From Janthinobacterium aquaticum (GTDB lineage Bacteria > Pseudomonadota > Gammaproteobacteria > Burkholderiales > Burkholderiaceae_D): 64,000 bases of DNA. Under the pieces are notes generated by a model. The model worked only from the letters and a program-made list of their open reading frames with translations. It had not been told where the DNA came from and did not search any database. Below are positions 26,965 to 36,487 of the stretch, piece by piece. The stretch is taken from NCBI RefSeq assembly GCF_009208565.1, contig NZ_WFLK01000013.1, positions 124,001 through 188,000 of the forward strand. The letters are read 5' to 3'. Made by a program: the position numbers and the translations under genes. The first letter of the stretch is position 1. The number at the start of each line of letters is the position of its first letter.

Positions 26965-28278
26965 TTAAGCCTTGTTAGCGTGATCAGCTTCGCCCCAATG
27001 GCTTTCCGTATTCATGTTCGCTGCATTGGCTGCAGCTGCTTCTTCTTCGGTGGCCAGGCCACCTTCCCACTTGGCCACCACGGCCGTGGCAACCGCATTG
27101 CCCACGGCGTTCGTTGCCGAGCGGCCCATGTCGAGGAACTGGTCCACGCCCATCAGCAGCAGCAGGCCGGCTTCAGGGATGTTGAACTGGTTCAGGGTGG
27201 CGGCAATCACCACCAGCGAGGCGCGTGGCACGCCGGCAATCCCTTTCGAGGTCAGCATCAGCAACAGCAGCATGGTGATCTGGGTGCCGATCGACAGGTC
27301 GATGCCATAAGCCTGGGCAATGAACAGCACGGCAAAGGTGCAGTACATCATCGAGCCGTCGAGGTTGAACGAGTAGCCCAGTGGCATCACGAAGCTCGAG
27401 ATTTTGCGGTCCACGCCGAACTGGTCAAGCGCGGTCAGCAGTTTTGGATAAGCCGCTTCCGAGCTCGCAGTTGAGAACGCCAGCAGGAACGGTTCGCGGA
27501 TCAGGCCGACCAGCTTGAAGATGCGCGGGCCGATCACCACCAGGCCGGCGCCGATCAGCAGCGCCCACAGGCAGATCAGGCCGACGTAGAAGCCGCCCAT
27601 GAATTTGGCAAACGTGACCAGCACGCCCAGGCCGTGGGTAGTGACAACCGAGGCGATGGCGGCAAATACGGCCAGCGGGGCCAGGTTCATGATGGTGCCG
27701 GTAATGCGCAGCATGACTTGCGCCAGCTGGTCGATCACGTTGGTGAGCGCCTTGCCCGACTCGCCCAGGCCGGCCAGTGCGCCGCCAAAGAAGATCGAGA
27801 ACACCAGCACTTGCAGGATTTCATTGTTGGCCATCGCCTCGATCGGCGACTTCGGTACCAGATGGGTAAAGAAGTCCTTCATGGTGAAGGCGGCCGTTTT
27901 CAGATTGGTCGAGGCATGCACGTCCGGCAGCGGCAGGCCCAGGTTGGTACCGAGCTGCATGATGTTCGACAGGATCATGCCCAGCGCCAGCGATACCAGC
28001 GAAGCCACCAGGAACCAGCACATGGCTTTCAGGCCGATGCGCCCGGCCGTCTTGCCATCGCCCATGTGGGCGATGCCGACCGTCAGCGTGGAAAACACCA
28101 GCAGCGCAATGATCATCTTGATCAGGCGCAGGAAGACGTCGGTGATGATGGAAATATTGCCCGAGATTTTCTTGGTCATTTCCGCATCGGGAAACGCGGT
28201 ATGACAACCGTAGCCCACCAGAATGCCAAGGATCATGGCAACCAGGATATACAGGGTTAATGGCCGTTTCTTTTTCAT
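26965..28278 (-). CDS. dctA: C4-dicarboxylate:cation symporter, DctA type
   Basis: A 437-residue inner-membrane carrier of the DAACS/glutamate-transporter family; imports succinate, fumarate and malate. It has eight membrane helices and two reentrant hairpins. Diagnostic segments are the first hairpin's serine-rich stretch AFSTASSEAAYPK, the helix-7 motif FNLDGSMMY and the GVDQFLDMGRSATNAVGNAVA block in helix 8. The C-terminal tail (from about 415) is acidic and variable. A GGAGGAG site precedes the ATG. A candidate sigma-54 promoter lies about 130 bases upstream. Family members can also carry glutamate, but the nearby DctBD pair favours dicarboxylates. Confidence 0.9.
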   Translation of the reverse strand: MKKKRPLTLYILVAMILGILVGYGCHTAFPDAEMTKKISGNISIITDVFLRLIKMIIALLVFSTLTVGIAHMGDGKTAGRIGLKAMCWFLVASLVSLALGMILSNIMQLGTNLGLPLPDVHASTNLKTAAFTMKDFFTHLVPKSPIEAMANNEILQVLVFSIFFGGALAGLGESGKALTNVIDQLAQVMLRITGTIMNLAPLAVFAAIASVVTTHGLGVLVTFAKFMGGFYVGLICLWALLIGAGLVVIGPRIFKLVGLIREPFLLAFSTASSEAAYPKLLTALDQFGVDRKISSFVMPLGYSFNLDGSMMYCTFAVLFIAQAYGIDLSIGTQITMLLLLMLTSKGIAGVPRASLVVIAATLNQFNIPEAGLLLLMGVDQFLDMGRSATNAVGNAVATAVVAKWEGGLATEEEAAAANAANMNTESHWGEADHANKA

Positions 28279-28406
28279 TGCTACTCCTCCAGGAAAAGCG
28301 CCGCTTGAGCGGATTATTAATTGCGAGCAACTACTTAAGCTTGGAGAAAGTATTGCCTATTAACAAGCTCTTGCATGCCAGCGTTTTTGTGCTGCAGTCT
28401 TTACTT

Positions 28407-28422
28407 AGCAAAGGATATGCCT
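28407..28422 (-). promoter_or_regulatory. Candidate sigma-54 (-24/-12) promoter of dctA
   Basis: The minus strand reads AGGCATATCCTTTGCT: GG and GC with exactly 10 bases between, TTTGCT matching the -12 element, and GGCA the -24 element. It lies about 130 bases before the dctA start. An inverted repeat TGCGCC-N7-GGCGCA (28482-28500), 60-80 bases further upstream, could be an activator site. Confidence 0.6.
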
Positions 28423-28594
28423 GAAACAGGCGGTAGGTAAAAAACTTGGTAACTATATGATTTTTCTGCCATTTTCTGTTGTGCGCCAGCCGCAGGCGCA
28501 GCATTTTGCGCGAAATCTTGGACGATGCACGACATGGCTGTATGAGTTTTCATACAGGGCCGGGCGCCTTAAAAAGCAAGATTGTCAGGACAAT

Positions 28595-28620
28595 AAAAAA
28601 GGCCCTTCTTGCGAAGGGCC
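28595..28620 (-). terminator. Terminator of the TonB receptor gene
   Basis: Perfect 8-base stem GGCCCTTC / GAAGGGCC with loop TTGC; six Ts follow on the minus strand. It lies about 28 bases after the receptor stop. Confidence 0.88.
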
Positions 28621-28647
28621 CCGGTGTACCACAAGTGGTTCAGGTGT

Positions 28648-31017
28648 TTAGAACTTGACGTTGGCCGTTACGCTGAACGAACGTGGCTGGCCTGGCGTGT
28701 AGCGGTAGCCGCTCTTGTTGATGGCCGCAACATACGTCTTGTCGGCCAGGTTGTAGGCGTTCAGCTGCAGGTCCAGGTTCTTGTTGACCGAATAGCTGGC
28801 CATGGCGTCCATGACCCAGTACGAATCGATCTTGGCCGGGGTGCCATAGGCGCCGTCGGTGCCGCGCAGCATTTCGCCGACGTAACGTGCGCCGCCGCCG
28901 ATTTTCAGGCCGAAGGGCAGGGTGTACGAAGTCCAGCTGGTGAAGGTGTTTTTCGGCGTGTAGGACAGGTTGTTGACGCCGCTGGCGGTGACCACGCGAC
29001 CCGATTCCACGCTGGTGTTCATGCGGGCATAGCCGGCGCTGACCAGCCAGTTGTGCATGACTTCACCGACCACGCCCAGTTCCAGGCCTTGCACGCGCTT
29101 CTTGCCGGTCTGGTAGTAGATGGTCGAGATGACAGGGTCCTGTTCAACTTCGTTTTTCACTTCGGTCTGGTACACGGCGGCCGTCAGCGACAGTTTCTGT
29201 TTCAGGAAGTCCCACTTGGTGCCGATTTCCTTGGTGGTTGTTTCCTGTGGATCGTAGCTCAGGTTCTGCGCGCTGCTCGCTGCCGTGCTCAGCGTGAAGT
29301 TGGTGCCTGGCGGCGCTTTCGAGGTCGAGTACAGCGCATAGACGCTGCTGTCCGGCGTCGGTTTGTACAGGGCTGAAATCTTGCCGTTATAAACCGTATC
29401 GCTGAGCGAGAGGCTGGTGCCCAGTGGCGTGCCGACAGGAATCAGCTGAGGCGCAGGCGCCGTGACGGCCGTTTGCAGCGTAATGGCGTTGTACTTGGTG
29501 CTGAAATGGTCGGCACGCACGCCGCCGCTGATCTGCCACTGGTCGTTGAATTTGACCGTATCGAACAGGTAGGCGCTTTGCGTGTCGATCGCACCGTCGG
29601 TGGTGGCGCCGCTGCGTACCGGCTTGAAGACGGTGGTGCTTTCATGCGGGTTCGGGTTGTACAGGTTGGCCAGTGGAATGGTACGGGTCGCAGCAGCAAC
29701 AGTCGACGCGCCCAGGCTGGCGGCAACGTAGCTGTAGTTGGTCTGTTTCTCTGACGTAAATTCCACGCCGCCCACCAGCGAGTGGCTGATGGCGCCGGTG
29801 TTGAGCTGCGCTGTAATCGTGCTCTGGTTGGTCAGGACCGTGTTTTTCTGGTCCTTGATGGTGCGGTTCGAGCGCGCCAGCAGCCAGGTCGACGGATTGG
29901 ACGGCACAGCGCCCAGGGCCGCGTTGTTGGTCACCAGGTTGGCAGCCGAGCCCATGAAAGCCGACAGCAGGTAATCCTGCTTGGTCTTGCCATAGCGGGT
30001 GATGTTCTGCAGCTTCACGTTCGGCGAGAAATCATGATCGACCTTGACGGTCACCATGTCGGCCTTGACCTTGTCATAGTCCGATGCCAGGCCGTAGAAG
30101 TTTTTCGGATCGACTTTCGGCGCCGAATTGATATAGGTGCGCACCGGATTGGTGGCGGTGGCGGTGGCCGGATTGTCCGGGCCGACGTAGCCAGGCAGGC
30201 CGATGGTCGGCACGCCGCCGTCGGGCACGTTGTCCTGGTCCACGTGCAGGAAGCTGGCCGTGACGCGCGTTGGCTTGCCCAGGCCGAAGGTGACCGACGG
30301 GGCGATCGCCCAGCGCTCGTTCTTGACTTCATCGCGCGCGGCATTGCCGCTGTCCTGTTTCAGCAGGTTCAGGCGGAAGGCGGTGCCGCTGTCGGCGTCG
30401 ATCACGCGGTTCCAGTCGGCGGTGGCACGTTTTTGCTTGCCGCTGCCAACGGTGATCAGCGAATTGAACGCATTTTCCAGTTGTGGCGTCTTGGACACCA
30501 GGTTGATCGAGCCGGTTGGCGAACCACGGCCGCTGTCGGTGCCGGCCGGGCCTTTCAGCACGTCGATCTGTTCGATATTGAACACGTCGCGCGAGATCGA
30601 GCCGATGTCGCGCACGCCATCGACATAGATGCTGCTCGATGCATCGAAGCCGCGCATATACACCGCGTCGCCGGTATTGGTGTTGCCGTTTTCACCGAGG
30701 AAGAAGGTGCCCACGCCCGGGGTGTTGCGCAGTGCATCGGTCAGCGTCAGCGCGCCTTGTTGTTCGATCAGTTCTTTTTTGATGACAACGATGGTTTGCG
30801 GCGTATTGACCAGCGCTTCGGTGTACTTCGGCGACGAGGCCTTGTCGGCCTTGAAGTCGTTTTCCTGGGTGCCGATTACTTTGACTTCGTTCAGCGTCTG
30901 CTGCGATGCGTTCTGGCCTGCGGCTTGCGCGGCGACGGGCAGCAGCATCACGGCCAGGGCGGCGCCGACGTGCTGGTTGAAACGGGATGGGGCGTGTTTG
31001 CGGCTCTTGATTGCCAT
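28648..31017 (-). CDS. TonB-dependent siderophore receptor (catecholate/Fiu-like)
   Basis: A 789-residue outer-membrane receptor for ferric siderophores. It has an N-terminal signal (cleavage after AAQA, about 33), a TonB-box-like stretch (LNEVKVIGTQ) and a plug domain (about 60-170, with MRGFDASSSIYVDGVRD and IEQIDVLKGPAG). A 22-strand barrel ends in VTANVKF. Motifs such as TPQTIVVI and DALRNTPGVGTFF place it with the Fiu/FhuE-type siderophore receptors. Ferric catecholate is the likely ligand, but the exact siderophore cannot be read. A Fur box lies about 120 bases upstream, so iron repression is expected. No TonB/ExbBD or siderophore synthesis genes are nearby. Confidence 0.9.
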   Translation of the reverse strand: MAIKSRKHAPSRFNQHVGAALAVMLLPVAAQAAGQNASQQTLNEVKVIGTQENDFKADKASSPKYTEALVNTPQTIVVIKKELIEQQGALTLTDALRNTPGVGTFFLGENGNTNTGDAVYMRGFDASSSIYVDGVRDIGSISRDVFNIEQIDVLKGPAGTDSGRGSPTGSINLVSKTPQLENAFNSLITVGSGKQKRATADWNRVIDADSGTAFRLNLLKQDSGNAARDEVKNERWAIAPSVTFGLGKPTRVTASFLHVDQDNVPDGGVPTIGLPGYVGPDNPATATATNPVRTYINSAPKVDPKNFYGLASDYDKVKADMVTVKVDHDFSPNVKLQNITRYGKTKQDYLLSAFMGSAANLVTNNAALGAVPSNPSTWLLARSNRTIKDQKNTVLTNQSTITAQLNTGAISHSLVGGVEFTSEKQTNYSYVAASLGASTVAAATRTIPLANLYNPNPHESTTVFKPVRSGATTDGAIDTQSAYLFDTVKFNDQWQISGGVRADHFSTKYNAITLQTAVTAPAPQLIPVGTPLGTSLSLSDTVYNGKISALYKPTPDSSVYALYSTSKAPPGTNFTLSTAASSAQNLSYDPQETTTKEIGTKWDFLKQKLSLTAAVYQTEVKNEVEQDPVISTIYYQTGKKRVQGLELGVVGEVMHNWLVSAGYARMNTSVESGRVVTASGVNNLSYTPKNTFTSWTSYTLPFGLKIGGGARYVGEMLRGTDGAYGTPAKIDSYWVMDAMASYSVNKNLDLQLNAYNLADKTYVAAINKSGYRYTPGQPRSFSVTANVKF

Positions 31018-31134
31018 CTTGCTCTCTCGGTATGGTCAGGGAAGGTGTTCCTGGCTGGCGCGGCAGCAAGGCTTGCTGCCGGTCGTCGGTCTGGATACGA
31101 ACTGTATGCCATTGTAATAATTGGTGGGATTTAC

Positions 31135-31153
31135 GTAAATGAGAATCGTTATC
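31135..31153. promoter_or_regulatory. Fur box between the TonB receptor and nudC
   Basis: GTAAATGAGAATCGTTATC matches the 19-base Fur consensus at 15 positions. It is placed to repress the minus-strand siderophore receptor; it lies 130 bases from the plus-strand nudC start. Confidence 0.8.
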
Positions 31154-31282
31154 AGTCTTGTTTAGAGTCGCATTTATGCAGCGTTTACGCAACGTTCCAA
31201 TGTCTTATAAAAAAACGCTGTTACGACCACTTGCCTTGCGTGCCATTTGCGCCGCGCGCAGGCATCGGCGTGCCGGAGTATG

Positions 31283-32155
31283 ATGAAACACCACGATTTC
31301 CTGCGAGCTTGCATGCTGCATACGCCTGACACTTTTCTGCCCCTGATCGACGCGCCCGTACCGCCGCCGGCGCCGGCCGATACCTCGACCTTTGTGTTTC
31401 ACCGCGGCCGCCTGCTGCTGCATACGCCCACCTTCAAGCTGGCCACGGCCGATGAACTGGCCGCGCTGGGGCTGGACCTGACGCCGGCGCAACCGGTCGG
31501 ATCATGGAGTGGCTGCTATTACCAGACCGTGGCCGTCGACGACGAAGCCGTGCTGCAAGGGCAGCACGCCACGCTGGCCTGGCAAAGCCTGCGCTCGCTG
31601 TTCAATGTGGTCGACGATGCCTTCCTGGGCCTGGCCAGCCGCGCCGCGCAACTGGCTGAATGGGCGCGCACGCACCGTTATTGCGGCGTGTGCGCCGGCG
31701 CCATGGTGCGCCAGCCGGGTGAGCGCTGCTTCAAGTGCATGGCCTGCGGCATGATGGCGTATCCGCGCATCTCGCCGGCCATGATGGTACTGATACGCAA
31801 GGGTGAACAGGTGCTGCTGGCGCTGCACAAGCATTCGCCGTCGCAGCGCTACAGCCCGCTGGCCGGCTTCCTCGAAGCGGGCGAATCGGTAGAGGAAGCC
31901 ATCCACCGCGAAGTGATGGAAGAGGTGGGCTTGCGCGTGCACAATCTGCAGTATTTCATGAGCCAGTCGTGGCCGTTCCCCCATTCGCTGATGCTGGCCT
32001 TTACCGCCGATTATCTCGATGGCGAGATACGGCTCGATGAAAATGAAATTGCCGAAGCGCGCTGGTTCGGGCCCGGCGACGCGTGGCCGGAGCCGACCTC
32101 CAGCGTGTCGATTTCGGCCTTGCTGGTGCAGGCGCACCGGCCGCCTGGCGTCTGA
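31283..32155 (+). CDS. nudC: NAD(H) pyrophosphatase / NAD-RNA decapping Nudix enzyme
   Basis: Hydrolyses NAD(H) to NMN(H) and AMP; the E. coli homologue also removes NAD caps from RNA. The 290-residue protein has an N-terminal domain, a zinc ribbon CxxC-x14-CxxC (Cys134, 137, 152, 155), the Nudix box GFLEAGESVEEAIHREVMEE (from about 195) and the NudC-specific SQSWPFPHS motif downstream. The start is uncertain: ATG codons at 31280 and 31283 overlap the same GGAG site; 31283 gives better spacing. It is divergent from the TonB receptor and 77 bases ahead of folE. Confidence 0.92.
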   Translation: MKHHDFLRACMLHTPDTFLPLIDAPVPPPAPADTSTFVFHRGRLLLHTPTFKLATADELAALGLDLTPAQPVGSWSGCYYQTVAVDDEAVLQGQHATLAWQSLRSLFNVVDDAFLGLASRAAQLAEWARTHRYCGVCAGAMVRQPGERCFKCMACGMMAYPRISPAMMVLIRKGEQVLLALHKHSPSQRYSPLAGFLEAGESVEEAIHREVMEEVGLRVHNLQYFMSQSWPFPHSLMLAFTADYLDGEIRLDENEIAEARWFGPGDAWPEPTSSVSISALLVQAHRPPGV

Positions 32156-32232
32156 TCAAAAGCAGGGCAAGCCGGGCAGTTGCGAGAGATTTCTATATAC
32201 TGTCGGCAATTAAAAATTTTAGGATAAGTAGC

Positions 32233-32799
32233 ATGTCTCAAGAAGAATTTACCGAGAACGACTGGCGCCGCCTGATCGCCAGCATCGGCGAAGACCCGCA
32301 GCGTCCCGGCCTGCTGGAAACCCCGGCGCGCGTGGCGAAAGCCTGGAAACACTGGACCTCGGGCTACGGCCAGGACCCGATTACGCTGCTCAAGGCGTTC
32401 GAGGACGGCGCCGAGCAATACAACGAGCTGATCGTGGTACGCGGCATTCCCGTCTACAGCCATTGCGAACATCACCTGGCGCCGTTTTTCGGCAAGGCCA
32501 CCATCGGCTATGTGCCCAATGGCAAAATCGTTGGCCTGTCCAAGCTGACGCGCCTGGTCGATTGCTTCTCCAAGCGCCTGCAGGTGCAGGAACGCATGAC
32601 CATGCAGATCGCCAACGCGCTGATGGAAGTGCTGGAACCAAAGTCGGTTGGCGTGGTCGTACGCTGCCGTCACCTGTGCATGGAAAGCCGCGGCATCCGC
32701 ACGCCGGGCGAAGAAACCATCACCTCGGCCATGCTGGGCCAGATGCAAACCAATCTGGGCATGCGCACCGAATTTCTGGCGCTGGCGCGCGAGAGTTAA
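32233..32799 (+). CDS. folE: GTP cyclohydrolase I
   Basis: Converts GTP to 7,8-dihydroneopterin triphosphate, the first step of folate and pterin synthesis. The 188-residue product carries the conserved YSHCEHHLAPF motif (zinc Cys and His) and CRHLCMESRGIRTPG (second zinc Cys and active-site region), typical of type IA FolE. The frame is open upstream, but ATG at 32233 has an AGGA site and matches family length. Its stop overlaps the stop of the convergent hypothetical gene by 4 bases. Confidence 0.95.
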   Translation: MSQEEFTENDWRRLIASIGEDPQRPGLLETPARVAKAWKHWTSGYGQDPITLLKAFEDGAEQYNELIVVRGIPVYSHCEHHLAPFFGKATIGYVPNGKIVGLSKLTRLVDCFSKRLQVQERMTMQIANALMEVLEPKSVGVVVRCRHLCMESRGIRTPGEETITSAMLGQMQTNLGMRTEFLALARES

Positions 32800-33161
32800 T
32801 ACCGGTATTCGCTCACCAGATGCTTGGTGAAGTTGTACTTGCTGCCACCGTCAAGCAGATCAATCAGGCGCTTTGGTGCGCTGGCTGACATGAAGGCGTC
32901 GGCCGCGCCGTCGGTGCTGCGAAACTTCATGCCCGGACTCAGTATCTGGCCGGCGCCGATCTTCAGGTGCTGGAAGCTCTTGGTTTTCTCATTGTTCAAA
33001 ATGAAATGCAGTTCCTGGCGAAACGTCAGGAACGGTATCTTCAGCCACCATCCCTCATCCGTACCATAGTTCGTCACGCTGGAAAAATGCGTATTCTTGT
33101 CCGTCAGAGTCGGCTTGCCCAGCCGGTCGTTGATGCGTTTGATGGCGTCGTTCTTGTTCAT
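32796..33161 (-). CDS. Conserved hypothetical protein, 121 residues
   Basis: A small soluble protein without signal peptide or membrane segment. It is rich in charged residues, with segments DEGWWLKIPFLTFRQELHFI and RSTDGAADAFMSASAPKRLI that read as a compact alpha/beta domain. I do not recognise the family. The frame is open to 33449, but ATG at 33161 has an AAGAGA site and upstream codons look non-coding. It is convergent with folE, overlapping by 4 bases at the stop codons. Confidence 0.65.
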   Translation of the reverse strand: MNKNDAIKRINDRLGKPTLTDKNTHFSSVTNYGTDEGWWLKIPFLTFRQELHFILNNEKTKSFQHLKIGAGQILSPGMKFRSTDGAADAFMSASAPKRLIDLLDGGSKYNFTKHLVSEYRY

Positions 33162-33451
33162 GGCGTTCTCTTGTGTGCTGCAGCAAAGCAAACGCGCATT
33201 CTGACACAATTTTCGGCTACCCAAAATTGCCGGATGATCATGTTTGTTGTTGCTGCATTCTATGCAACTATTTAACAACACCTGAAAAAAATTCATTGCC
33301 CAAAGGCATTGTAAATGGCCTTCAATCAAGCGTATGCTGAAAGCGTCCGTACCGCGCCGACAGAGCGCCGGCGCCGCCGCATGGCCTGCTTTGCAGCAGC
33401 CTTGCGCGCTATCCATGCCACTGCAAAATACGATAAGAGTTGGAGACAAGC

Positions 33452-35098
33452 ATGAGTAAAATGACGTTCAAGCAGAAGTTATGGATCCCCCTGATTTGCA
33501 GCCTGCTGTGCATCACGGCCATCTTTATCGTCAACGCGGTCGAGGTGCGCAAGATCCGCATCGACGAGCGCAGCGCCGATATCGCCAACGCCGCCGACCT
33601 GGGCCTGGGCGCCGTCAAGATGCTGGGCGAGCAGGCCGCCAGCGGCGCGCTCACCACGGCCGAAGCGCAAAAGCGCGCGCTTGATGTGATCCGCAGCATG
33701 CGTTTTGGCGAAACCGGCTACCTGGCCGTCATCAATTCGGACGCGGTGGTGGTGATGAACCCGGCCGCGCCCAAGACCGACGGCAAGAACATGACCGACT
33801 TCAAGGACGCCAACGGCGTCTATCTCTACCGCGATATCGTGGCCGTGGGCAAGAGCGAAACCGGCAAGGGTTTTGTGCGCTACGCGTTTCCGCGCCCGGG
33901 CCAGCAGCAGCCTGAACCGAAGCTCTCGCGCGTGGCCGCCTACAAGCCATGGAACTGGAATATCGTGGTGGGTGTGTATATGGACGACATCGACGCCGCC
34001 TTCCGCCAGTCGCTGTTAGCGTCGCTGGGCCTGCTGGTGCTGGTCGGCCTGCTGCTGGCCGGCGTGGTCACCATGATCAACCGCAGCCTGCGCCGTGCGC
34101 TGGGCGGCGACCCCGAATATGCAGCTGGCGTGGCCGAAAAAATTGCCGGCAATGACCTGAGCGTGGCAATCCATACGCATGCCAAAGACCAGCACAGCGT
34201 GCTGTTTGCCATGAAAACCATGCAGCACAACCTGGCTTCGGCGATTACCGAAATCCGCCATAGCGCCGAGACGATCGCCACCGCATCGAGCGAAATTGCC
34301 AGCGGCAATATGGATCTGTCGGCGCGTACTGAAATGCAGGCCAGCTCGCTCGAAGAAACGGCTGCATCGATGGAAGAGCTGACCTCGACTGTGACGCAGA
34401 ACGCCGGCCACGCGGTGCAGGCCAACGAGCTGGCGCAATCGGCCTCGACCGTGGCGCGCCAGGGCGGTGCGGTGGTCTCGCAGGTGATCGGCACCATGGA
34501 CACCATCAACGCGTCGTCGCGCAAGATCGTCGATATTATCGGCGTGATTGATGGCATTGCCTTCCAGACCAATATCCTGGCGCTGAACGCAGCGGTCGAG
34601 GCGGCGCGCGCCGGCGAACAGGGTCGCGGCTTTGCCGTGGTGGCCACCGAAGTGCGCAACCTGGCGCAGCGCTCGGCTGGCGCGGCCAAGGAAATCAAGG
34701 CGTTGATCGGCGCCTCGGTCGACAGCATTGCGGCCGGCAGCACGCTGGTCGCGCAAGCGGGCACGACGATGGATCAGGTGGTGGCCAGTGTCTCGCGCGT
34801 AACCGACATCATGGCCGATATCGCCGCCGCCTCGCATGAGCAAAGCACCGGCATCGGTCACGTGAACCAGGCCATTACGGAAATGGATACGGTCACGCAG
34901 CAGAATGCGGCGCTGGTCGAACAGGCGGCGGCGGCCGCCGGCAGCATGCAGGAGCAGGCCGCGGTGCTGGCACAACTGGTATCGCGCTTCAAATTGTCGG
35001 CCCAGGATGCGGCAGCGCCCCTGCGTGTGGTGGCAAGCAGTGCGCCGGCGCTGCGGCCTGCCGTCAAGCGGAGCCTGCGCAGCGTAGCGGTTGGTTGA
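33452..35098 (+). CDS. Methyl-accepting chemotaxis protein with single Cache domain
   Basis: A 548-residue chemoreceptor. TM1 (about 9-28) is followed by a periplasmic single-Cache (sCache_2) sensor (about 35-185; [13 protein letters not shown] and [11 protein letters not shown] are hallmark strands), TM2 (about 190-213), HAMP and a cytoplasmic signalling hairpin. The hairpin tip, [20 protein letters not shown], is the universal CheA/CheW-binding region. It lacks the C-terminal WEEF pentapeptide found in the other two receptors here. Ligand unknown; sCache_2 receptors often bind small organic acids. ATG at 33452 has a GGAGA site. It is a single gene. Confidence 0.92.
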   Translation: MSKMTFKQKLWIPLICSLLCITAIFIVNAVEVRKIRIDERSADIANAADLGLGAVKMLGEQAASGALTTAEAQKRALDVIRSMRFGETGYLAVINSDAVVVMNPAAPKTDGKNMTDFKDANGVYLYRDIVAVGKSETGKGFVRYAFPRPGQQQPEPKLSRVAAYKPWNWNIVVGVYMDDIDAAFRQSLLASLGLLVLVGLLLAGVVTMINRSLRRALGGDPEYAAGVAEKIAGNDLSVAIHTHAKDQHSVLFAMKTMQHNLASAITEIRHSAETIATASSEIASGNMDLSARTEMQASSLEETAASMEELTSTVTQNAGHAVQANELAQSASTVARQGGAVVSQVIGTMDTINASSRKIVDIIGVIDGIAFQTNILALNAAVEAARAGEQGRGFAVVATEVRNLAQRSAGAAKEIKALIGASVDSIAAGSTLVAQAGTTMDQVVASVSRVTDIMADIAAASHEQSTGIGHVNQAITEMDTVTQQNAALVEQAAAAAGSMQEQAAVLAQLVSRFKLSAQDAAAPLRVVASSAPALRPAVKRSLRSVAVG

Positions 35099-35101
35099 GA
35101 A

Positions 35102-35530
35102 TTATTGCGCCGGTGCCGGCCTGGCAGCCGCTGCCGGCGTAAATTCCAGCTTGTCGTCCAGTACTTCGATCTTGCCCACCGCTTGGCCCAGATCGGCTTT
35201 CGGATCGTTTTCCATTTCGGTCAGGTTGTTGCAGGCATTGGTATCGGCCTGCCACAACTGATCGTCCATGCGGATATTGAAGATACCGCCGCCGGCTGAA
35301 TACAGCTCGACCGTGATATCGGCCGGCGCATCGAGCGACAGCGTATGCAGGCGCTGGCAGTCGGGCAGGTTGGTGACCATCAGCTGCACTTCCACCGTAT
35401 CTTGCCAAAAGTAATTTTGCTGGCGGCGCACCGTCAGCGAATGGTCCTGGCCATCGATCATGAAAATGGCGAAGTCTTTGACGCAGCCAGACAGCAGCAG
35501 GCATAGCGAGACGATCAGGATTTTGCGCAT
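35102..35530 (-). CDS. Small predicted lipoprotein
   Basis: A 142-residue protein whose N terminus MRKILIVSLCLLLSGCVKDF is a type II signal with lipobox LSGC (acylated Cys16). Asp in position +3 after the Cys (CVKD) rather than +2 fits outer-membrane sorting. The remainder is a short beta-rich domain (VRRQQNYFWQDTVEVQLMVT) ending in an Ala/Pro tail. Function unknown. It is convergent with the chemoreceptor, separated by 3 bases. Confidence 0.75.
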   Translation of the reverse strand: MRKILIVSLCLLLSGCVKDFAIFMIDGQDHSLTVRRQQNYFWQDTVEVQLMVTNLPDCQRLHTLSLDAPADITVELYSAGGGIFNIRMDDQLWQADTNACNNLTEMENDPKADLGQAVGKIEVLDDKLEFTPAAAARPAPAQ

Positions 35531-35679
35531 GGTCGGCTTTCGTTGGGTTCAAAGGCGCAGCTGGCCAGCAGCCGTCTTGTTTTCCGCATACGTGGCATTA
35601 TATCCATGCACACCAGTTGCGGCGCGAATAACTCTTTCGTGTAAGCAACTGCCATCCCGCATAGTTTAGAAAGAGCGCC

Positions 35680-36378
35680 ATGATCGATCTGTATTACTGG
35701 ACCACGCCCAACGGGCACAAGGTGACGATGTTCCTGGAAGAAGCCGGCATCGACTACAACATTATTCCTGTGCGCATCGGCGAGGGCGACCAGTTCAAGC
35801 CTGAGTTCCTGGCCATTGCGCCCAATAACCGCATTCCCGCCATTGTCGACCAGGCGCCTGCCGACGGCGGCGCGCCGCTGCCGCTGTTCGAGTCGGGCGC
35901 CATCCTGCAATACCTGGCGGAAAAAACCGGCCAGTTCCTGCCATCGGACGCGCGCGAACGCGCCGAAGTGATGCAGTGGCTGTTCTGGCAGATGGGCGGC
36001 CTGGGCCCCATGGCCGGCCAGAACCACCATTTCGTGCAATACGCGCCCGAGCAGATCGAGTACGCGATCAACCGCTACGTGAATGAAACGAACCGCCTGT
36101 ATGGCGTGCTCAACAAGCGCCTGGCCGACCGCGCCTATGTAGCTGGCGAGCACTACACCATTGCCGATATGGCGATCTACCCGTGGATCGCGCCGCACGC
36201 GCGCCAACGCCAGAACCTGGCCGACTTCCCGCACCTGGCGCGCTGGTTTGCCGACATTGCCGCCCGCCCGGCCACCGTGCGTGCCTACGCCCGCGCCGCC
36301 GAAGTCAATACCCAACCCACCGTCAGCGGCGACGCCAAAAACGTGCTGTTCGGCCAGACCGCCAAATCGCTCGGTTGA
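35680..36378 (+). CDS. Glutathione S-transferase, Nu class (YfcG/YghU-like)
   Basis: A 232-residue cytosolic protein with an N-terminal thioredoxin fold (residues 1-80) and an all-helical C-terminal domain. The start MIDLYYWTTPNGHKVTMFLE carries the Thr/Asn pair that replaces the catalytic Cys/Ser in Nu-class enzymes, and NNRIPAIVD has the cis-proline. Such proteins act as glutathione-dependent disulfide-bond reductases more than classical transferases. It is monocistronic, facing the hiuH gene convergently. REP-like repeat D follows its stop. Confidence 0.9.
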   Translation: MIDLYYWTTPNGHKVTMFLEEAGIDYNIIPVRIGEGDQFKPEFLAIAPNNRIPAIVDQAPADGGAPLPLFESGAILQYLAEKTGQFLPSDARERAEVMQWLFWQMGGLGPMAGQNHHFVQYAPEQIEYAINRYVNETNRLYGVLNKRLADRAYVAGEHYTIADMAIYPWIAPHARQRQNLADFPHLARWFADIAARPATVRAYARAAEVNTQPTVSGDAKNVLFGQTAKSLG

Positions 36379-36434
36379 TTCCCTGCGCCGTGGTTCGACT
36401 TGCCTGGCTCAATTGCCCTGATACGTCGAGTCGC

Positions 36435-36476
36435 GTAGGTCGGATTAGCTGCGCCACAGGCGCAGCGTAATCCGAC
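36435..36476 (+). repeat. REP-like palindrome D
   Basis: GTAGGTCGGATTAGCTGCG followed by a returning arm CGCAGCGTAATCCGAC. It lies in the convergent space between the GST and hiuH genes and could serve as a bidirectional 3'-end hairpin. Confidence 0.88.
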
Positions 36477-36487
36477 AATTGCCATCT

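Noticed and set aside
28360..28380. Second sigma-54-like pattern TGGCAT...GC upstream of dctA
   Set aside because: Only 9 bases separate GG and GC; the element at 28407-28422 has the required 10.
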